A stretch of DNA of 64,000 nucleotides from a virus (IMGVR_UViG_3300048587_000114:1-64000), one strand, 5' to 3'. Shown: positions 27,133-36,569, counted from the stretch's first letter. Notes: generated by a model not told the origin, from the sequence alone. A program made the numbers and translations.

Positions 27133-27575
27133 GGTAAATCCTCCCACCAGTCAATGATAACGTTTGCCGCAACAAAGTCGCGGAACACGGACTCTGCAAT
27201 CGCATTGTCCTGCGATGAGTAGTGCTTCCCGAATACGACACGTTCGATCCCGGCATTCAGGATGAGATTTGCACACTCCCTACACGGGAAGTGTGTGGCA
27301 TACAGGGTGCCTCCCTGAGCCATTGCCCCGGCTTGTAGAAGCGCATTAGCCTCTGCATGCACGGTACGCTTGCAGCGGCCCGTTTCAGGCTCGATAAGGC
27401 ATCCTACCTCATTACAGTGCGGAAGTGCCCGTGGAGCGCCGTTATAGCCCGTAGAAACGATAACGTGGTCACAGGTAATGACGGCTCCCACGGCAAGGCG
27501 GGGACATGTGCCCCGTTGGGCAACGACTCCGGCCACTTGCATCCAGATCGAATCAAAGGTTGTTCGTTGGGACAT
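27129..27575 (-). CDS. Deoxycytidylate deaminase
   Basis: 148 aa. Zinc motifs HAEANALL near residue 72 and PCRECANLIL near residue 97 with the preceding TGYNGAPRALPHC and GC.IE.ETGRCKR regions identify dCMP deaminase. It makes dUMP for the phage thymidylate synthase (ThyX at 59962). It overlaps the exonuclease gene by four bases. Confidence 0.9.
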   Translation of the reverse strand: MSQRTTFDSIWMQVAGVVAQRGTCPRLAVGAVITCDHVIVSTGYNGAPRALPHCNEVGCLIEPETGRCKRTVHAEANALLQAGAMAQGGTLYATHFPCRECANLILNAGIERVVFGKHYSSQDNAIAESVFRDFVAANVIIDWWEDLP

Positions 27576-27804
27576 TCCATTTTTCCTTTATTTCAGCAAG
27601 CTGTTCTTCAGTGCAGCCGCTTTGCTCTGCAAGCCAGAACAGCAATTCTAGGATCGCGGTACGGTACCCGGCAAGGGCACCGTACTCTTGAAGAAGCTCC
27701 GTTCGCTGCTCGATGGTTCGATATGTCGGTAGCGCCCGTGTCCGACTATTCAGATCGTTAGAGCGCATGATGAAGGTGGACGCCATATCTTCTACAAACT
27801 TCAT
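27553..27804 (-). CDS. Small helical hypothetical protein
   Basis: 83 aa from ATG at 27804 with AAAGGA just upstream. Predicted all-helical (EQRTELLQEYGALAGYRTAI, CTEEQLAEIKEKWNV). It sits between the polymerase and dCMP deaminase genes and overlaps the latter by 23 nt. Function unknown. Confidence 0.65.
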   Translation of the reverse strand: MKFVEDMASTFIMRSNDLNSRTRALPTYRTIEQRTELLQEYGALAGYRTAILELLFWLAEQSGCTEEQLAEIKEKWNVPTNNL

Positions 27805-27812
27805 AGCGTCCT

Positions 27813-30362
27813 TTATGGCAATGTGGGTGGTATCCACGGTTTTACATTCCCCCAATTAGTCCCGATCTTGGCGTCAATGTCAAGCACCGCACCAGCCGGA
27901 TTGTCAAACGGCCATGTTGTCATAACGCGATGCACAAGGTCCAGTGCTTCTTGCTCCCGCCCCTCACGCACTTCGCACTCGATAGAGTCATGGACAAGGA
28001 ACAGCCCGTGCCCAAGGCGGCGGTCTTTCAGTTCCTTGTGAATCTCCATGAAGGATGTGAGATTCAAGTCAGATGCCAAACTCTGTACCGGTGAGTTCAC
28101 CGATTGATTGAGCACGTTCTGACGATTCTCACGCGTTACAAGGTTCCAGCGACGTACCCGCCCGAATGGTGTCCGCGTCTCGCCCTCACTGAGTGCCTTT
28201 TTATGCTGCTCAAAGTACCACTCTCGGAACTTCGGCGCACCTTTGAAGTAATCGTCAATGAATACCTGTGCTGACTCGATAGTAATACCAAGCCGTTCTG
28301 ACAGGCCCATTGCCGACATGCCGTAGAGAATGCCAAAGTTAATGACCTTGGCCGCTTGCCGCTCATCATCGGTGACGTCATCAATGCTCTTTTTGAACAT
28401 CTTTGCCGCCATTGCCTTGTGAAAGTCCCCGGACATGACCGCTTCACCGAGCACTTCGTCTTGCGAAAGGAACCACGCGCACCGGATTTCAAGCTGCGAG
28501 TAGTCTGCGGACAGCCACACATGGCCCGGAGAAGGGAGGAACATCCGCTTAATGGAGTCGAACCCCTTGACCGTGGCGCTTCGCGGGATCGTCTGCAACG
28601 GCGGGTTATGCATCGCAAGCCGTCCAGTCACGGCACCACGAATGTCGATGTTCGGATGCACCCGTCCGTCAGACTTGATATGTTGTGCGATACCGCGCAC
28701 ATACGTGCTCATCATATGGTTAATCAAGCTAAAGTTCTCTAGCTTTTCAACCAGCGGATGATTCGCATGCTCTGCACGGAACGGTTTCCCCGTACTCAGA
28801 TTGCCGGTCTTATCGTCGTACACCGGCTTTAGCTTCAGGTGGTCATAAATCAACGAGATAAGCTGCGGTTGTGATTTTGGGTTGAACGGCTCATCTCGAT
28901 AGAGTTGTTTCCACCCTGTGAACTTTCGCTCGACAACCGGCACGAACTGCATCTTTCCATCGACACGCTTTCGCTTTTGCGTGACCACGGTTTCATACAC
29001 ACGCTCTTTCCGGTCAGGGACCGTCCGCTTCCAACCGAGGGACGCTGCATACTCTGCAAGCTCCCGCTCTGCTGCTTCGACTTTTGGTCCCCATTCCTTT
29101 TCTAGCGTTGCGACGTAGGTTTGATCGACAAGTACCCCGTGTCGCTCAATCTCTGCGAATGTTCGTTGTGCAGGTTCCAGTACATTGCGCACAAGATCAA
29201 GTGTGCCTTCTTCCGCACAGAGGCCGGTAAGAATAGGCTCCACACGGGCTGTGTATACCACATCAAGGCCAGCGTATTTTGCGAGTATGTGACGCGGCAC
29301 ATTCGCCCACCCTTTCTTCCCGCCAGAAAGATACTGGTGGACTTCATCTTCGTAGTAGGGCGCATTCAACCACTCCCGTGAGAGCGTTTTCAAGCCGACC
29401 TTATTCTTGTGTTCAGTCAGCCCGAGCGCAAGACACATAGTGTCAATGTCGTTTACCGGCGTCCGGTCAAAATACTCCTGAATCCATTGCCGGTCGAACG
29501 ACATGTTGTGAATTACCCATGTGAACCGCTCATCCTCCATAAGCCACTGAAACATCTGACGCGCACCGTCGTTCTTGAATACGTCTGCTTCGATGACGGC
29601 GGCACGCTCGGTGTTCCCAATCGCTACCTGAAGCAGTTCAGCATCCAGTACGCTTAGGTCCGACGTCTCCACGTCCAAGGCCAGCTTAAACCCGGCCTTT
29701 CCTGCGAGTAGATCACCGAGGACTGCGAGGGTGCCTTTAAGGTCCGTAACATGCTTGACAGGAATCTTTTCATTCCGATCAGGGAGTACAAGCGTACCGT
29801 TGACCAACCGGACTGCACGCTTTGTCGAACCAAGCAAATCTTCAAACTTGCCTTCTTCCTTTCCGTGAGCAACAATACCCGGATGGTACGTTGGTAGAAT
29901 CGGGGCCGGTACGTCCGGACGATGCTCTACCACACCCTGAAGCTCACCGAGCGAGTACCGTGACTGCATCAGGCTTTTGGTTGCCGTAGTGCCGAGCGAC
30001 AGAACGAGTTTCGGTTGCACGATTTTCAGTTCTTCGATCAGTCGGGGACGACAACACGCAATAGCCGTTGGGGGTGGCGGAATGTCCGAATAGTCGTCTG
30101 CTTGTGATTGGCAGAGGACTGCATTCGTCGTCCACACATCCTTCCGCTGTGTGTTGTTGCGTTCCAGAATCTTGTCCATGACGTCACCGGGGCGTCCTGC
30201 AATTGGCTTGCGTGCCCGAACGTCAAGGTAGTTTGGGTTATCCCCGACGAGAACAAGATCGGCTCCGGGGTTTCCAGAGCCGTGAATCGGATTGAACTTC
30301 TTGTAGAGGGGACAGCTTGTGCATTTTGCGTACTTCAACGCCTGTGCCGTTGGGTTCTCCAT
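27813..30362 (-). CDS. DNA polymerase A with N-terminal uracil-DNA glycosylase domain
   Basis: 849 aa. Residues 1-190 are a family-4 UDG-like domain: CTSCPLYKKFNPIHG, VLVGDNP, LPTYHPGIVAHG and paired Cys suited to an Fe-S cluster. Residues 205-400 are a 3'-5' exonuclease (LALDVETSDL, IHNMSFDRQW, KYAGLDVVYTA). Residues 420-849 are polymerase I: motif A WLSADYSQLEIR, motif B RQAAKVINFGILYGM, motif C FLVHDSIE. It is the main replicative polymerase. A similar fusion is known in SPO1-type phages. Confidence 0.93.
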   Translation of the reverse strand: MENPTAQALKYAKCTSCPLYKKFNPIHGSGNPGADLVLVGDNPNYLDVRARKPIAGRPGDVMDKILERNNTQRKDVWTTNAVLCQSQADDYSDIPPPPTAIACCRPRLIEELKIVQPKLVLSLGTTATKSLMQSRYSLGELQGVVEHRPDVPAPILPTYHPGIVAHGKEEGKFEDLLGSTKRAVRLVNGTLVLPDRNEKIPVKHVTDLKGTLAVLGDLLAGKAGFKLALDVETSDLSVLDAELLQVAIGNTERAAVIEADVFKNDGARQMFQWLMEDERFTWVIHNMSFDRQWIQEYFDRTPVNDIDTMCLALGLTEHKNKVGLKTLSREWLNAPYYEDEVHQYLSGGKKGWANVPRHILAKYAGLDVVYTARVEPILTGLCAEEGTLDLVRNVLEPAQRTFAEIERHGVLVDQTYVATLEKEWGPKVEAAERELAEYAASLGWKRTVPDRKERVYETVVTQKRKRVDGKMQFVPVVERKFTGWKQLYRDEPFNPKSQPQLISLIYDHLKLKPVYDDKTGNLSTGKPFRAEHANHPLVEKLENFSLINHMMSTYVRGIAQHIKSDGRVHPNIDIRGAVTGRLAMHNPPLQTIPRSATVKGFDSIKRMFLPSPGHVWLSADYSQLEIRCAWFLSQDEVLGEAVMSGDFHKAMAAKMFKKSIDDVTDDERQAAKVINFGILYGMSAMGLSERLGITIESAQVFIDDYFKGAPKFREWYFEQHKKALSEGETRTPFGRVRRWNLVTRENRQNVLNQSVNSPVQSLASDLNLTSFMEIHKELKDRRLGHGLFLVHDSIECEVREGREQEALDLVHRVMTTWPFDNPAGAVLDIDAKIGTNWGNVKPWIPPTLP

Positions 30363-30605
30363 TTAATTCCCCCGTGCCGTATACAGCGGCTCACCGAATT
30401 GATCGGTAATCCCCCCGGTGTGAATCTTCACAGCGGTATCACAGGCGGGGCATGGGATGAAGTTCACCGGCTGCTTGCCGTGCTCCTTGTAGGTCAGGAT
30501 CACGTCAGTTGCCTCAACCTGCAACACCTTGCTGCATCCGATGCACTTGAAGTGCTTTCCAACCGCCCACGGACTACCCGTATGCGCGTGCCGGATAATT
30601 TTCAT
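30363..30605 (-). CDS. Zinc-ribbon protein
   Basis: 80 aa. CIGCSKV near residue 22 and CPACDTA near residue 52 form one zinc ribbon. It starts in overlap with the RuvC-like gene (ATGA) and ends one base before polymerase, so it is expressed with the replication genes. Function unknown. Confidence 0.7.
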   Translation of the reverse strand: MKIIRHAHTGSPWAVGKHFKCIGCSKVLQVEATDVILTYKEHGKQPVNFIPCPACDTAVKIHTGGITDQFGEPLYTARGN

Positions 30606-31009
30606 TTGGTATCGTCCTCCTTCAGAATGGTCGCTACGAAGTACAGGATGTGAGCATAGGCATCAGCCGCGTGGGAATCGCCCACCACAGCCTTTGCCTT
30701 GCTCACATACGCTTTTCGGAACTGAGGGGGTTGCACGAACACCCTCAGTCCGAATAGCGTGCAGAAGTGCTCGATGAGGCCGAGCAACTTCAGAGTGTGT
30801 ATTGCCGCCTTTGTGCGGTATCCGCCGCCGACGAAGTTCTCGACAAGAACAAGTACGTTTTCCCCGCTCTCCGCTCTGCTACGTGCTGCGTTGAGTGCGG
30901 CTCCGATTTCGGACACATTGCGCGTTTGGACGGCGTGTACGTGTCCGCTCTCTGTATCAAGTTCGGCTATGCCGGTCGTTTCGCCGGGGTCAAAGGCAAC
31001 AATCCACAT
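30602..31009 (-). CDS. RuvC-like Holliday junction resolvase
   Basis: 135 aa. RNase H-fold acidic motifs in order: FDPGETTGIAE at the N-terminus, VLVLVENFVGG near residue 50, and DSHAADAYAHIL near residue 112. The order and length fit phage RuvC-like nucleases that resolve branched DNA before packaging. Confidence 0.8.
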   Translation of the reverse strand: MWIVAFDPGETTGIAELDTESGHVHAVQTRNVSEIGAALNAARSRAESGENVLVLVENFVGGGYRTKAAIHTLKLLGLIEHFCTLFGLRVFVQPPQFRKAYVSKAKAVVGDSHAADAYAHILYFVATILKEDDTK

Positions 31010-31016
31010 GGGGGGA

Positions 31017-31517
31017 TTATCCCCAACCGAGGGTATTGTCGGATGCCCCTCCCCCTACGGGGAGAATCCGATCAATCTGGTTACGCTTTTCGTACACACG
31101 GCCCGTCTCCGGATCGGTGCGCTGCTCTTGAATCTTCAGACGAACGGTTACGCGTTCACCATGAATCCGTTCAAGCATATCGTCAATGTAGATGATAGCT
31201 TCGCCTTCTTCCGGCTCGTAACCTTCGAACTCATCTCGGTATCCGATGGTGGCTTCACCCTGAAGTTCGTCCCCCGGAATACCCGCTGCGGTCAGAAGTT
31301 GCTTGAACTTCCATGTCGTCGTCGGATGGATGATGTAGGTATCGAACACCGAACCCCCATCTTCCAGCTTGTACCGCACGTTGATCGTCGTTGCGCCCTT
31401 GGTTTTAGCGCCGTTACTGACGTCTCGCTTGAAGCTGAATACAGCGGCGTCATAATCACCGGCTGGCTTAACTTCGAAATTACTGCCTGCGTTCAGGTCT
31501 GTTCGGATAGGTGGCAT
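31017..31517 (-). CDS. SSB-like protein (DUF669 type)
   Basis: 166 aa. N-terminal beta pattern (SNFEVKPAGDYDAAVFSFKR, TINVRYKLEDGGSVFDTYII) and HPTTTWKFKQLLTAAGIP resemble DUF669-type single-strand-binding proteins of phages. Co-occurrence with the Sak4-like ATPase at 31844 supports a recombination role. It has its own promoter upstream (31546-31574). Confidence 0.65.
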   Translation of the reverse strand: MPPIRTDLNAGSNFEVKPAGDYDAAVFSFKRDVSNGAKTKGATTINVRYKLEDGGSVFDTYIIHPTTTWKFKQLLTAAGIPGDELQGEATIGYRDEFEGYEPEEGEAIIYIDDMLERIHGERVTVRLKIQEQRTDPETGRVYEKRNQIDRILPVGGGASDNTLGWG

Positions 31518-31545
31518 CTGTTCCTCCTGAGAACGTTACGTATGT

Positions 31546-31574
31546 AGTATACCCGATAGCTGACGACGTGTCAA
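31546..31574 (-). promoter_or_regulatory. Promoter for the SSB-to-exonuclease genes
   Basis: On the minus strand TTGACA (31574-31569) and TATACT (31551-31546) are separated by 17 nt. The start would lie near 31539, just upstream of the gene at 31517. Confidence 0.85.
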
Positions 31575-31575
31575 G

Positions 31576-31851
31576 CTATTCGTAGGGGTCAATATGTTCG
31601 GCTCCGATTTCGTACAACTCATCGTCGTACCAATCGGTATCAGACTCGTAGTCTCCATCGAACGAATCGGGTTGAAGCCCTCCGGACGCTAACATCGTCC
31701 CGACGTTCTTCAACGCTCCGGCAATCGCTTCGACGGATTGAAAGTCGAACGTTTCGACAGTCCATGACCGGAGTTCGTGTCCTGCTTGGTCGAACTCGGT
31801 AATGTAAACTTCAAGGTTATACATGAGCATAGGAGATTCTTCGTTAGGCAT
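31576..31851 (-). CDS. Small acidic hypothetical protein
   Basis: 91 aa, with a strongly acidic C-terminus (DSFDGDYESDTDWYDDELYE). An ATGA-type overlap of eight bases joins it to the Sak4-like gene. Very acidic small phage proteins are sometimes DNA mimics; this is only a possibility. Confidence 0.6.
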   Translation of the reverse strand: MPNEESPMLMYNLEVYITEFDQAGHELRSWTVETFDFQSVEAIAGALKNVGTMLASGGLQPDSFDGDYESDTDWYDDELYEIGAEHIDPYE

Positions 31852-32608
31852 CGGTTCCTCCCTTCAGTGCATCAATGACAACTGCAAGCGATGGGTTCTC
31901 CATCTTATCAGGCACACGCTTGACGCTCATCGGTTGTCGTACCTTTGCAGAAAACTTGTTGGTTCCAGCGAGATGCAAGACACGTTGACCGGTCTTTTCG
32001 TTCCATGTCAGGTAGCCAATGGAGTCAACCGCTGCACCAACGTTGATACTGGAACCCGGTGTGAGCGCGGGTCCAACCTTAACGGTTCCGGTAGCTTCGT
32101 CCCTAGTCTCTCGTTCCAAGGCCGTGAAAATGGTGTTAATCCCTTTGGTGTGGGTGAGCGTACGGAACGCCCGTACCATAGCCAGTAGGCGATCATTCAC
32201 TTTCCCCCAATCCTGCTGTGTGACTTGTTCACGCGTCCCCACGACGCTTTTCAGACACATCGTCTGTGCTTCACTGAGTGAGTCAATAATGACCGTCTTG
32301 AAGGTGTTCTCTGTGTCAGACAAAAGCGCATCGTACACACGCTGCAAGTCTGACCATTGCGACGGACGGTACACCATAATGTCAGGCCGGTCGCTGATGG
32401 ACATGGTGCCGCCTTCAAGGTCTACGTACAGCACGTCACGCCCATTCGGTGTGTCCTGTGCCGTCCCACAAAGCGTCGTCTTTCCGGCTCCGGAAACACC
32501 GTACAGGAGAATGTTGAGTCCCCAAACCTGTCCAACTTCGGACGCTTTGAGTAGGTTCAGGTTGCCGAGTTTCGGCGTGAGAACGGTTTTATCTGTCATA
32601 CGGTCCAT
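31844..32608 (-). CDS. Sak4-like RecA-fold ATPase
   Basis: 254 aa. Walker A LYGVSGAGKTT near residue 33, then DVLYVDLEGGT and Walker B KTVIIDSLSE near residue 104. This is the AAA_24/Sak4 type, a phage single-strand-annealing recombinase that works with an SSB-like partner (31017). ATG at 32608 follows AAAGGAG. Confidence 0.75.
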   Translation of the reverse strand: MDRMTDKTVLTPKLGNLNLLKASEVGQVWGLNILLYGVSGAGKTTLCGTAQDTPNGRDVLYVDLEGGTMSISDRPDIMVYRPSQWSDLQRVYDALLSDTENTFKTVIIDSLSEAQTMCLKSVVGTREQVTQQDWGKVNDRLLAMVRAFRTLTHTKGINTIFTALERETRDEATGTVKVGPALTPGSSINVGAAVDSIGYLTWNEKTGQRVLHLAGTNKFSAKVRQPMSVKRVPDKMENPSLAVVIDALKGGTDA

Positions 32609-33238
32609 CTACTCCTTTCCCCATTGACTAGCCATTGCGTCGGCAATACCTTGGAACGTGGTGCTTCTAATTTTCCACCGATCTTTAGACGGTGGAGTGT
32701 GCCATAAACGGTGTTGAACCTGTCGAGGCAAAAGAAGCATTTCTTCTTTAACCACATTTGTCGGGTTTAGCATAGGCAAGTTTTTTAGCCATAGGCATGT
32801 ACCCTTCCGCTCTGGATGCCCAAACATCCACGGTTGAATAACCTGTGTTTGGGACTCACCGATAATTTTTCTTGCGTGGTTGTGCATAATGGGATTTTCG
32901 ACGGCAATGCGCGAAATAGGTGCGTCTAGAAGTGCTCTGAAAAACAACGCTCCTTCTCGCATCGCTTTCCATCTCGCTTCTCCGTAAATACCTGTTGTTT
33001 TTTTCATATCTCGCGGCTCTCGATAAAGCCATTGAACCCCTGAATTACACAGGTAAGTGCATGGCGGGTGCGCGATCATCATATCCCATCCGTTATCCAA
33101 TACATCCCTCACATCTCCTTGGTAGTGTGGGCCAGGACGATCAGTAGGAAGAAGGTCGCATGACATGGCATCGTGACCATGCGCAAGAAAGGCATCCCGA
33201 ACAACTCCCGAATACTCACACGCTACAAGCACTTTCAA
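32609..33238 (-). CDS. Cytosine-type DNA methyltransferase-like protein
   Basis: 209 aa. The start MKVLVACEYSGVVRDAFLAH is an AdoMet-binding strand-loop. AHPPCTYLCNSG carries the Pro-Cys of C5-cytosine methylases, and VENPIMHNH resembles motif VI. It is shorter than most C5 enzymes and lacks an obvious large target-recognition region. Base composition is more AT-rich than its neighbours, which suggests transfer. Target unknown. Confidence 0.65.
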   Translation of the reverse strand: MKVLVACEYSGVVRDAFLAHGHDAMSCDLLPTDRPGPHYQGDVRDVLDNGWDMMIAHPPCTYLCNSGVQWLYREPRDMKKTTGIYGEARWKAMREGALFFRALLDAPISRIAVENPIMHNHARKIIGESQTQVIQPWMFGHPERKGTCLWLKNLPMLNPTNVVKEEMLLLPRQVQHRLWHTPPSKDRWKIRSTTFQGIADAMASQWGKE

Positions 33239-33241
33239 GTC

Positions 33242-34324
33242 TTACTCCTTTCCAAGTGACGTAAAGTAATCCGCATCAACCGCTTGCTCGTCACCGTGAC
33301 GCTGCTGGAACGATTGACTTCCGGCATTCTTTGTATACCCAAACTGGATAATCGTATCCACATCTTCCTGATGCTGCATGGCCGAACACAGGTCTTTGAC
33401 GTGGCAATCCCACGCACAGGTTGATTGGAAGTTCGGGTACACATGCGTTAGATCAGACATGTCGTGGTACACCGCTTGTAGTTGTCCCACGAACGAGTCG
33501 ATTTGCGCCTGTGTAATGGGAATGGTGTAGCGAACATAGAAGGGTGTCGCGGTCCCGCTATCCCGCTCCATGAGCCGTTCCAGAATGTCCTGATATGGGG
33601 CAAAGGCGAGATTGTTTTCGTTGATCGCGGCAACGTACGACATGTAGTCGATGGAATCTGACCACGCCTTCGACAGACCACCCCGCTGCAACCGCTCCGG
33701 CTTGCGAGGAACTTTTCGGCTTACTCCATCGTAGAGAATCCCCGCAATGGGTTGGCCGAACAGTTGACTCGCCGCCCATGCATACGCGGTAAACTGTGGC
33801 CGGAGCACTAGACTGTCGTAGTCAGGCCGACGATCAAACGTCTTGATTTCTCCGACGAACCACTGTCCGTCGCTTCGTTCAATCAAGCGGTCAAGCGTTC
33901 CAATGAGGAACCCATCGGTTCCGGGGATCGGTACGCGGAAGGTCTGTTCGGCGGCGCGAACGGTAAAGTTCTCTCCAAGCGGATTCTTGGCTCCGTACTT
34001 GGTGAAGTACCGGCGCACCACATCAACCGCCTGATAACCTTGCTGCTTGAACTCTGCTTCTTCATCCGTAGAAGGTTCAGTGCCAGCCGCATTTTTATAG
34101 GCAACAAAAAATCGGTCCCACTCTTTCCCATACTCTGCACTGACGGCATCATAAGGGTTTTCCCCCGCTGAATGCGCGGCCAGTCCTGCATGAACAAGCG
34201 TACCGATATTGAGCACCGCACGCGGTAGCGCGATACGGCGAAGTGCCTGACGGTTCGGGGAACTAATATCCCACTGACGCCGACACCGAAGGAATTGTGA
34301 GACTTCCGAAATGGAAATATCCAA
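33242..34324 (-). CDS. RecB/Cas4-like PD-(D/E)XK nuclease
   Basis: 360 aa. The start SISEVSQFLRCRRQWDIS is the usual lead Cys of this family. The active site is GTLDRLIERSDGQWFVGEIKTF (D...ExK). Candidate partners for the lead Cys are CAWDCHVKDLC near residue 303, enough for an Fe-S cluster. It is probably a recombination nuclease acting with the Sak4-like ATPase. Confidence 0.8.
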   Translation of the reverse strand: MDISISEVSQFLRCRRQWDISSPNRQALRRIALPRAVLNIGTLVHAGLAAHSAGENPYDAVSAEYGKEWDRFFVAYKNAAGTEPSTDEEAEFKQQGYQAVDVVRRYFTKYGAKNPLGENFTVRAAEQTFRVPIPGTDGFLIGTLDRLIERSDGQWFVGEIKTFDRRPDYDSLVLRPQFTAYAWAASQLFGQPIAGILYDGVSRKVPRKPERLQRGGLSKAWSDSIDYMSYVAAINENNLAFAPYQDILERLMERDSGTATPFYVRYTIPITQAQIDSFVGQLQAVYHDMSDLTHVYPNFQSTCAWDCHVKDLCSAMQHQEDVDTIIQFGYTKNAGSQSFQQRHGDEQAVDADYFTSLGKE

Positions 34325-34373
34325 GGTACGTTTACCTTTCTTCGCTAGTCACGGTACGCTTACCGTGCTTGTA

Positions 34374-34402
34374 AGTATACACAGGGTACATCCCTGCGTC
34401 AA
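34374..34402 (-). promoter_or_regulatory. Promoter for the RecB-like nuclease gene
   Basis: Minus-strand TTGACG (34402-34397) and TATACT (34379-34374), spacer 17 nt. The -35 overlaps the end of the adenine methyltransferase gene. Confidence 0.8.
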
Positions 34403-35166
34403 GGGATGATGCACTTCGTTTCCATGCCCACCAGAGCGAAACGTTGGAGCATCGTATCTATTGCTTGCTTGTTTGCATCAATAGAAAAGGAGTTGCGACT
34501 GAGTTGATGTGCAGCAACGGCTGTCGTACCACTCCCCGCAAAGAAGTCCAATACGGTATCCCCCGGCTGTGATGATGCAGTAATAATACGACGGAGAATA
34601 CCGAGCGGTTTCTGCGTTGGATAGCCTGTCTTTTCTCGACCACCCGGACTCACAATCGTATGCCACCATACATCGGTCGGGAGCTTGCCCCGTGCCGCCT
34701 TTTCCGGACCGCATAATCCCGGTGCCATATACGGTTCTCGGTCAACATCCTCGGAGTTGAAGTGATAGGTCTTTTTATTCTTTACGTAAACGAGAATGTT
34801 GTCGTGCTTTGTCGGCCAACGTCGCTTTGTTCGTGCGCCGTAGTCGTACGCCCAAATGATTTCATTTAGGAAGTTTTCTCGACCAAAGATACTGTCTAAC
34901 AGTACCTTGATATAGTGGACTTCTCGGTAATCAAGATGAACGTAGAGCGTTCCGTCGTCTGTCAAAAGACGGTGCGCTTCTCGCAGTCGGGGTTCTATAA
35001 ACGCGGGATAGTCCGTGTAACGATCTGTATAGGACAACGGACCGCCACGCTGTTGTGTAATACCTGTGTTGAAGGGAGGATCAATGTAAATAAGCCGAAA
35101 CGATTCATCGTGCATCGGTTTGAGTGCCGACAGATTATCCTCCCAAATAACGGTGTGTGTGGTCAC
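34399..35166 (-). CDS. N6-adenine/N4-cytosine DNA methyltransferase (beta group)
   Basis: 255 aa. IYIDPPFNTG near residue 28 is the catalytic DPPF, and VLDFFAGSGTTAVAAHQL near residue 208 is the AdoMet-binding FxGxG. This motif order (catalytic first) is the beta group, like many type III and orphan Mod proteins. No restriction partner is adjacent, so protection of phage DNA is likelier than a complete restriction system. Confidence 0.9.
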   Translation of the reverse strand: MTTHTVIWEDNLSALKPMHDESFRLIYIDPPFNTGITQQRGGPLSYTDRYTDYPAFIEPRLREAHRLLTDDGTLYVHLDYREVHYIKVLLDSIFGRENFLNEIIWAYDYGARTKRRWPTKHDNILVYVKNKKTYHFNSEDVDREPYMAPGLCGPEKAARGKLPTDVWWHTIVSPGGREKTGYPTQKPLGILRRIITASSQPGDTVLDFFAGSGTTAVAAHQLSRNSFSIDANKQAIDTMLQRFALVGMETKCIIP

Positions 35167-35180
35167 AGTTCCTCCCCCTT

Positions 35181-36569
35181 TTACATGTCTCTCAGACGTT
35201 CCAGCAACGCCTTCTGAATGTTTCGGTTGCGGGTACGGGCTGTCTCGTACACCGCGTTATCAATGGTTCCTTCTGCCATAACGTGTACGACATGCACACG
35301 ATAGGCTTGTCCGTACCGACGCGCACGGGCAACGGCTTGATCCAGCGTACCCGGTAGGTAGTCATGCTCCAAGAAGATGACTAGGCGACTATGTTGGAGA
35401 TTTGCTCCTTCGGTGAGGGCCGCAAGGGTCGCAACGACAAGACCATTAGGCGAGTCATTCCAAGCATGGAGTCGCTGTTCTCTCGTTGCCGCATCCGTAC
35501 CCCCGTCAATCTGAAAGATCGGACGACCGGTGACTGATAGCCGCTTGACCGCAAGATTGCTCGTTCCCCTATACCAACAGAAGATAATGGCAGGTTCGTC
35601 CGGACGATCCGCAAGAACGTCGATAATGGTATCAATCTTCGGGTTGTCTTTTGTTTCGCCAACGATAACTCCATCCTGCACCACAAATCCAGCCGTGAGT
35701 TGTCGCAACTTGGCAACCAACGCACCACCAGTTTTGATTGCAACGGTATCGTCAAGGTCCGGGTGCTCAATGAACCACTCCTTCTTCGCCACATCATGCG
35801 CTCGTTTCATGGCCGGTGGCAACGGAACATATATACGCTCTGTAACCGGTTCCTCTGTCCATGCAGGACGGACACCGTTGGTGCGGACATGCTCATCAAT
35901 AACGGTATCGTAGGTACGACGCAGCATGTACTTATCCAGCATCGCGTTAAAGGCCGGTTCCTTATCCGGTTGAATACCGTGAATCTTCGTCGTCCACGGG
36001 TCTTGCTCGGTAACACACCACTCCCCAACGAACCGCCAATACGATGAAAAGGCACGGCTGTCGATCATTTTCAGCACAGGCCAAATATCGCCGGGGTTGT
36101 TGACTAACGGTGTCCCGGTGAGGAAGTATTTGTTGGCGCTTTTGATTCGATTGGCATTCGCCGTCCACTGGGATTTTCGCCCCCGGAGACGGTGTGCCTC
36201 ATCGAAGATGACGGCACCCCATGTGTACGAAATGAGTTCTGTACGCTTCTTGATCCCGGTGTCCATAAGTGTGTGGTAATTTGTAATTACCCACCCTGTA
36301 TAGTCCACGGGAATCGGATCGCCTTTTCTCCCCACAATCTGTACGTCAGCGTCGGGAATCCACCCCGTAATGTCATCCTGCCACTTTCGAAGCAGGTACG
36401 ATGGAGCAACCACCAGTTTACGCGTTGTCGGTGCCGCTTCGTATGCGGCTTGAATGGCCGGGTAGGTTTTGCCCATACCCGGCTCATCCCCAAGAATTGC
36501 CCGTTGCTTTGCGGAAAGAAACTCGACTGCCTCTTTCTGATAGTCACGAAGTCGTGACACATCTACCAT
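35181..36569 (-). CDS. SNF2-family DEAD/DEAH helicase
   Basis: 462 aa from ATG at 36569 after a GGGG-type ribosome-binding site. It has a Q-motif-like RLRDYQKEAVEFL, Walker A GDEPGMGKTYPAI, Walker B IFDEAHRLRG, motif III FLTGTPLVNNPGD and C-terminal motif VI LEHDYLPGTLDQAVARARRY with the arginine finger. Phage SNF2 helicases are thought to act in replication or recombination. Confidence 0.88.
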   Translation of the reverse strand: MVDVSRLRDYQKEAVEFLSAKQRAILGDEPGMGKTYPAIQAAYEAAPTTRKLVVAPSYLLRKWQDDITGWIPDADVQIVGRKGDPIPVDYTGWVITNYHTLMDTGIKKRTELISYTWGAVIFDEAHRLRGRKSQWTANANRIKSANKYFLTGTPLVNNPGDIWPVLKMIDSRAFSSYWRFVGEWCVTEQDPWTTKIHGIQPDKEPAFNAMLDKYMLRRTYDTVIDEHVRTNGVRPAWTEEPVTERIYVPLPPAMKRAHDVAKKEWFIEHPDLDDTVAIKTGGALVAKLRQLTAGFVVQDGVIVGETKDNPKIDTIIDVLADRPDEPAIIFCWYRGTSNLAVKRLSVTGRPIFQIDGGTDAATREQRLHAWNDSPNGLVVATLAALTEGANLQHSRLVIFLEHDYLPGTLDQAVARARRYGQAYRVHVVHVMAEGTIDNAVYETARTRNRNIQKALLERLRDM

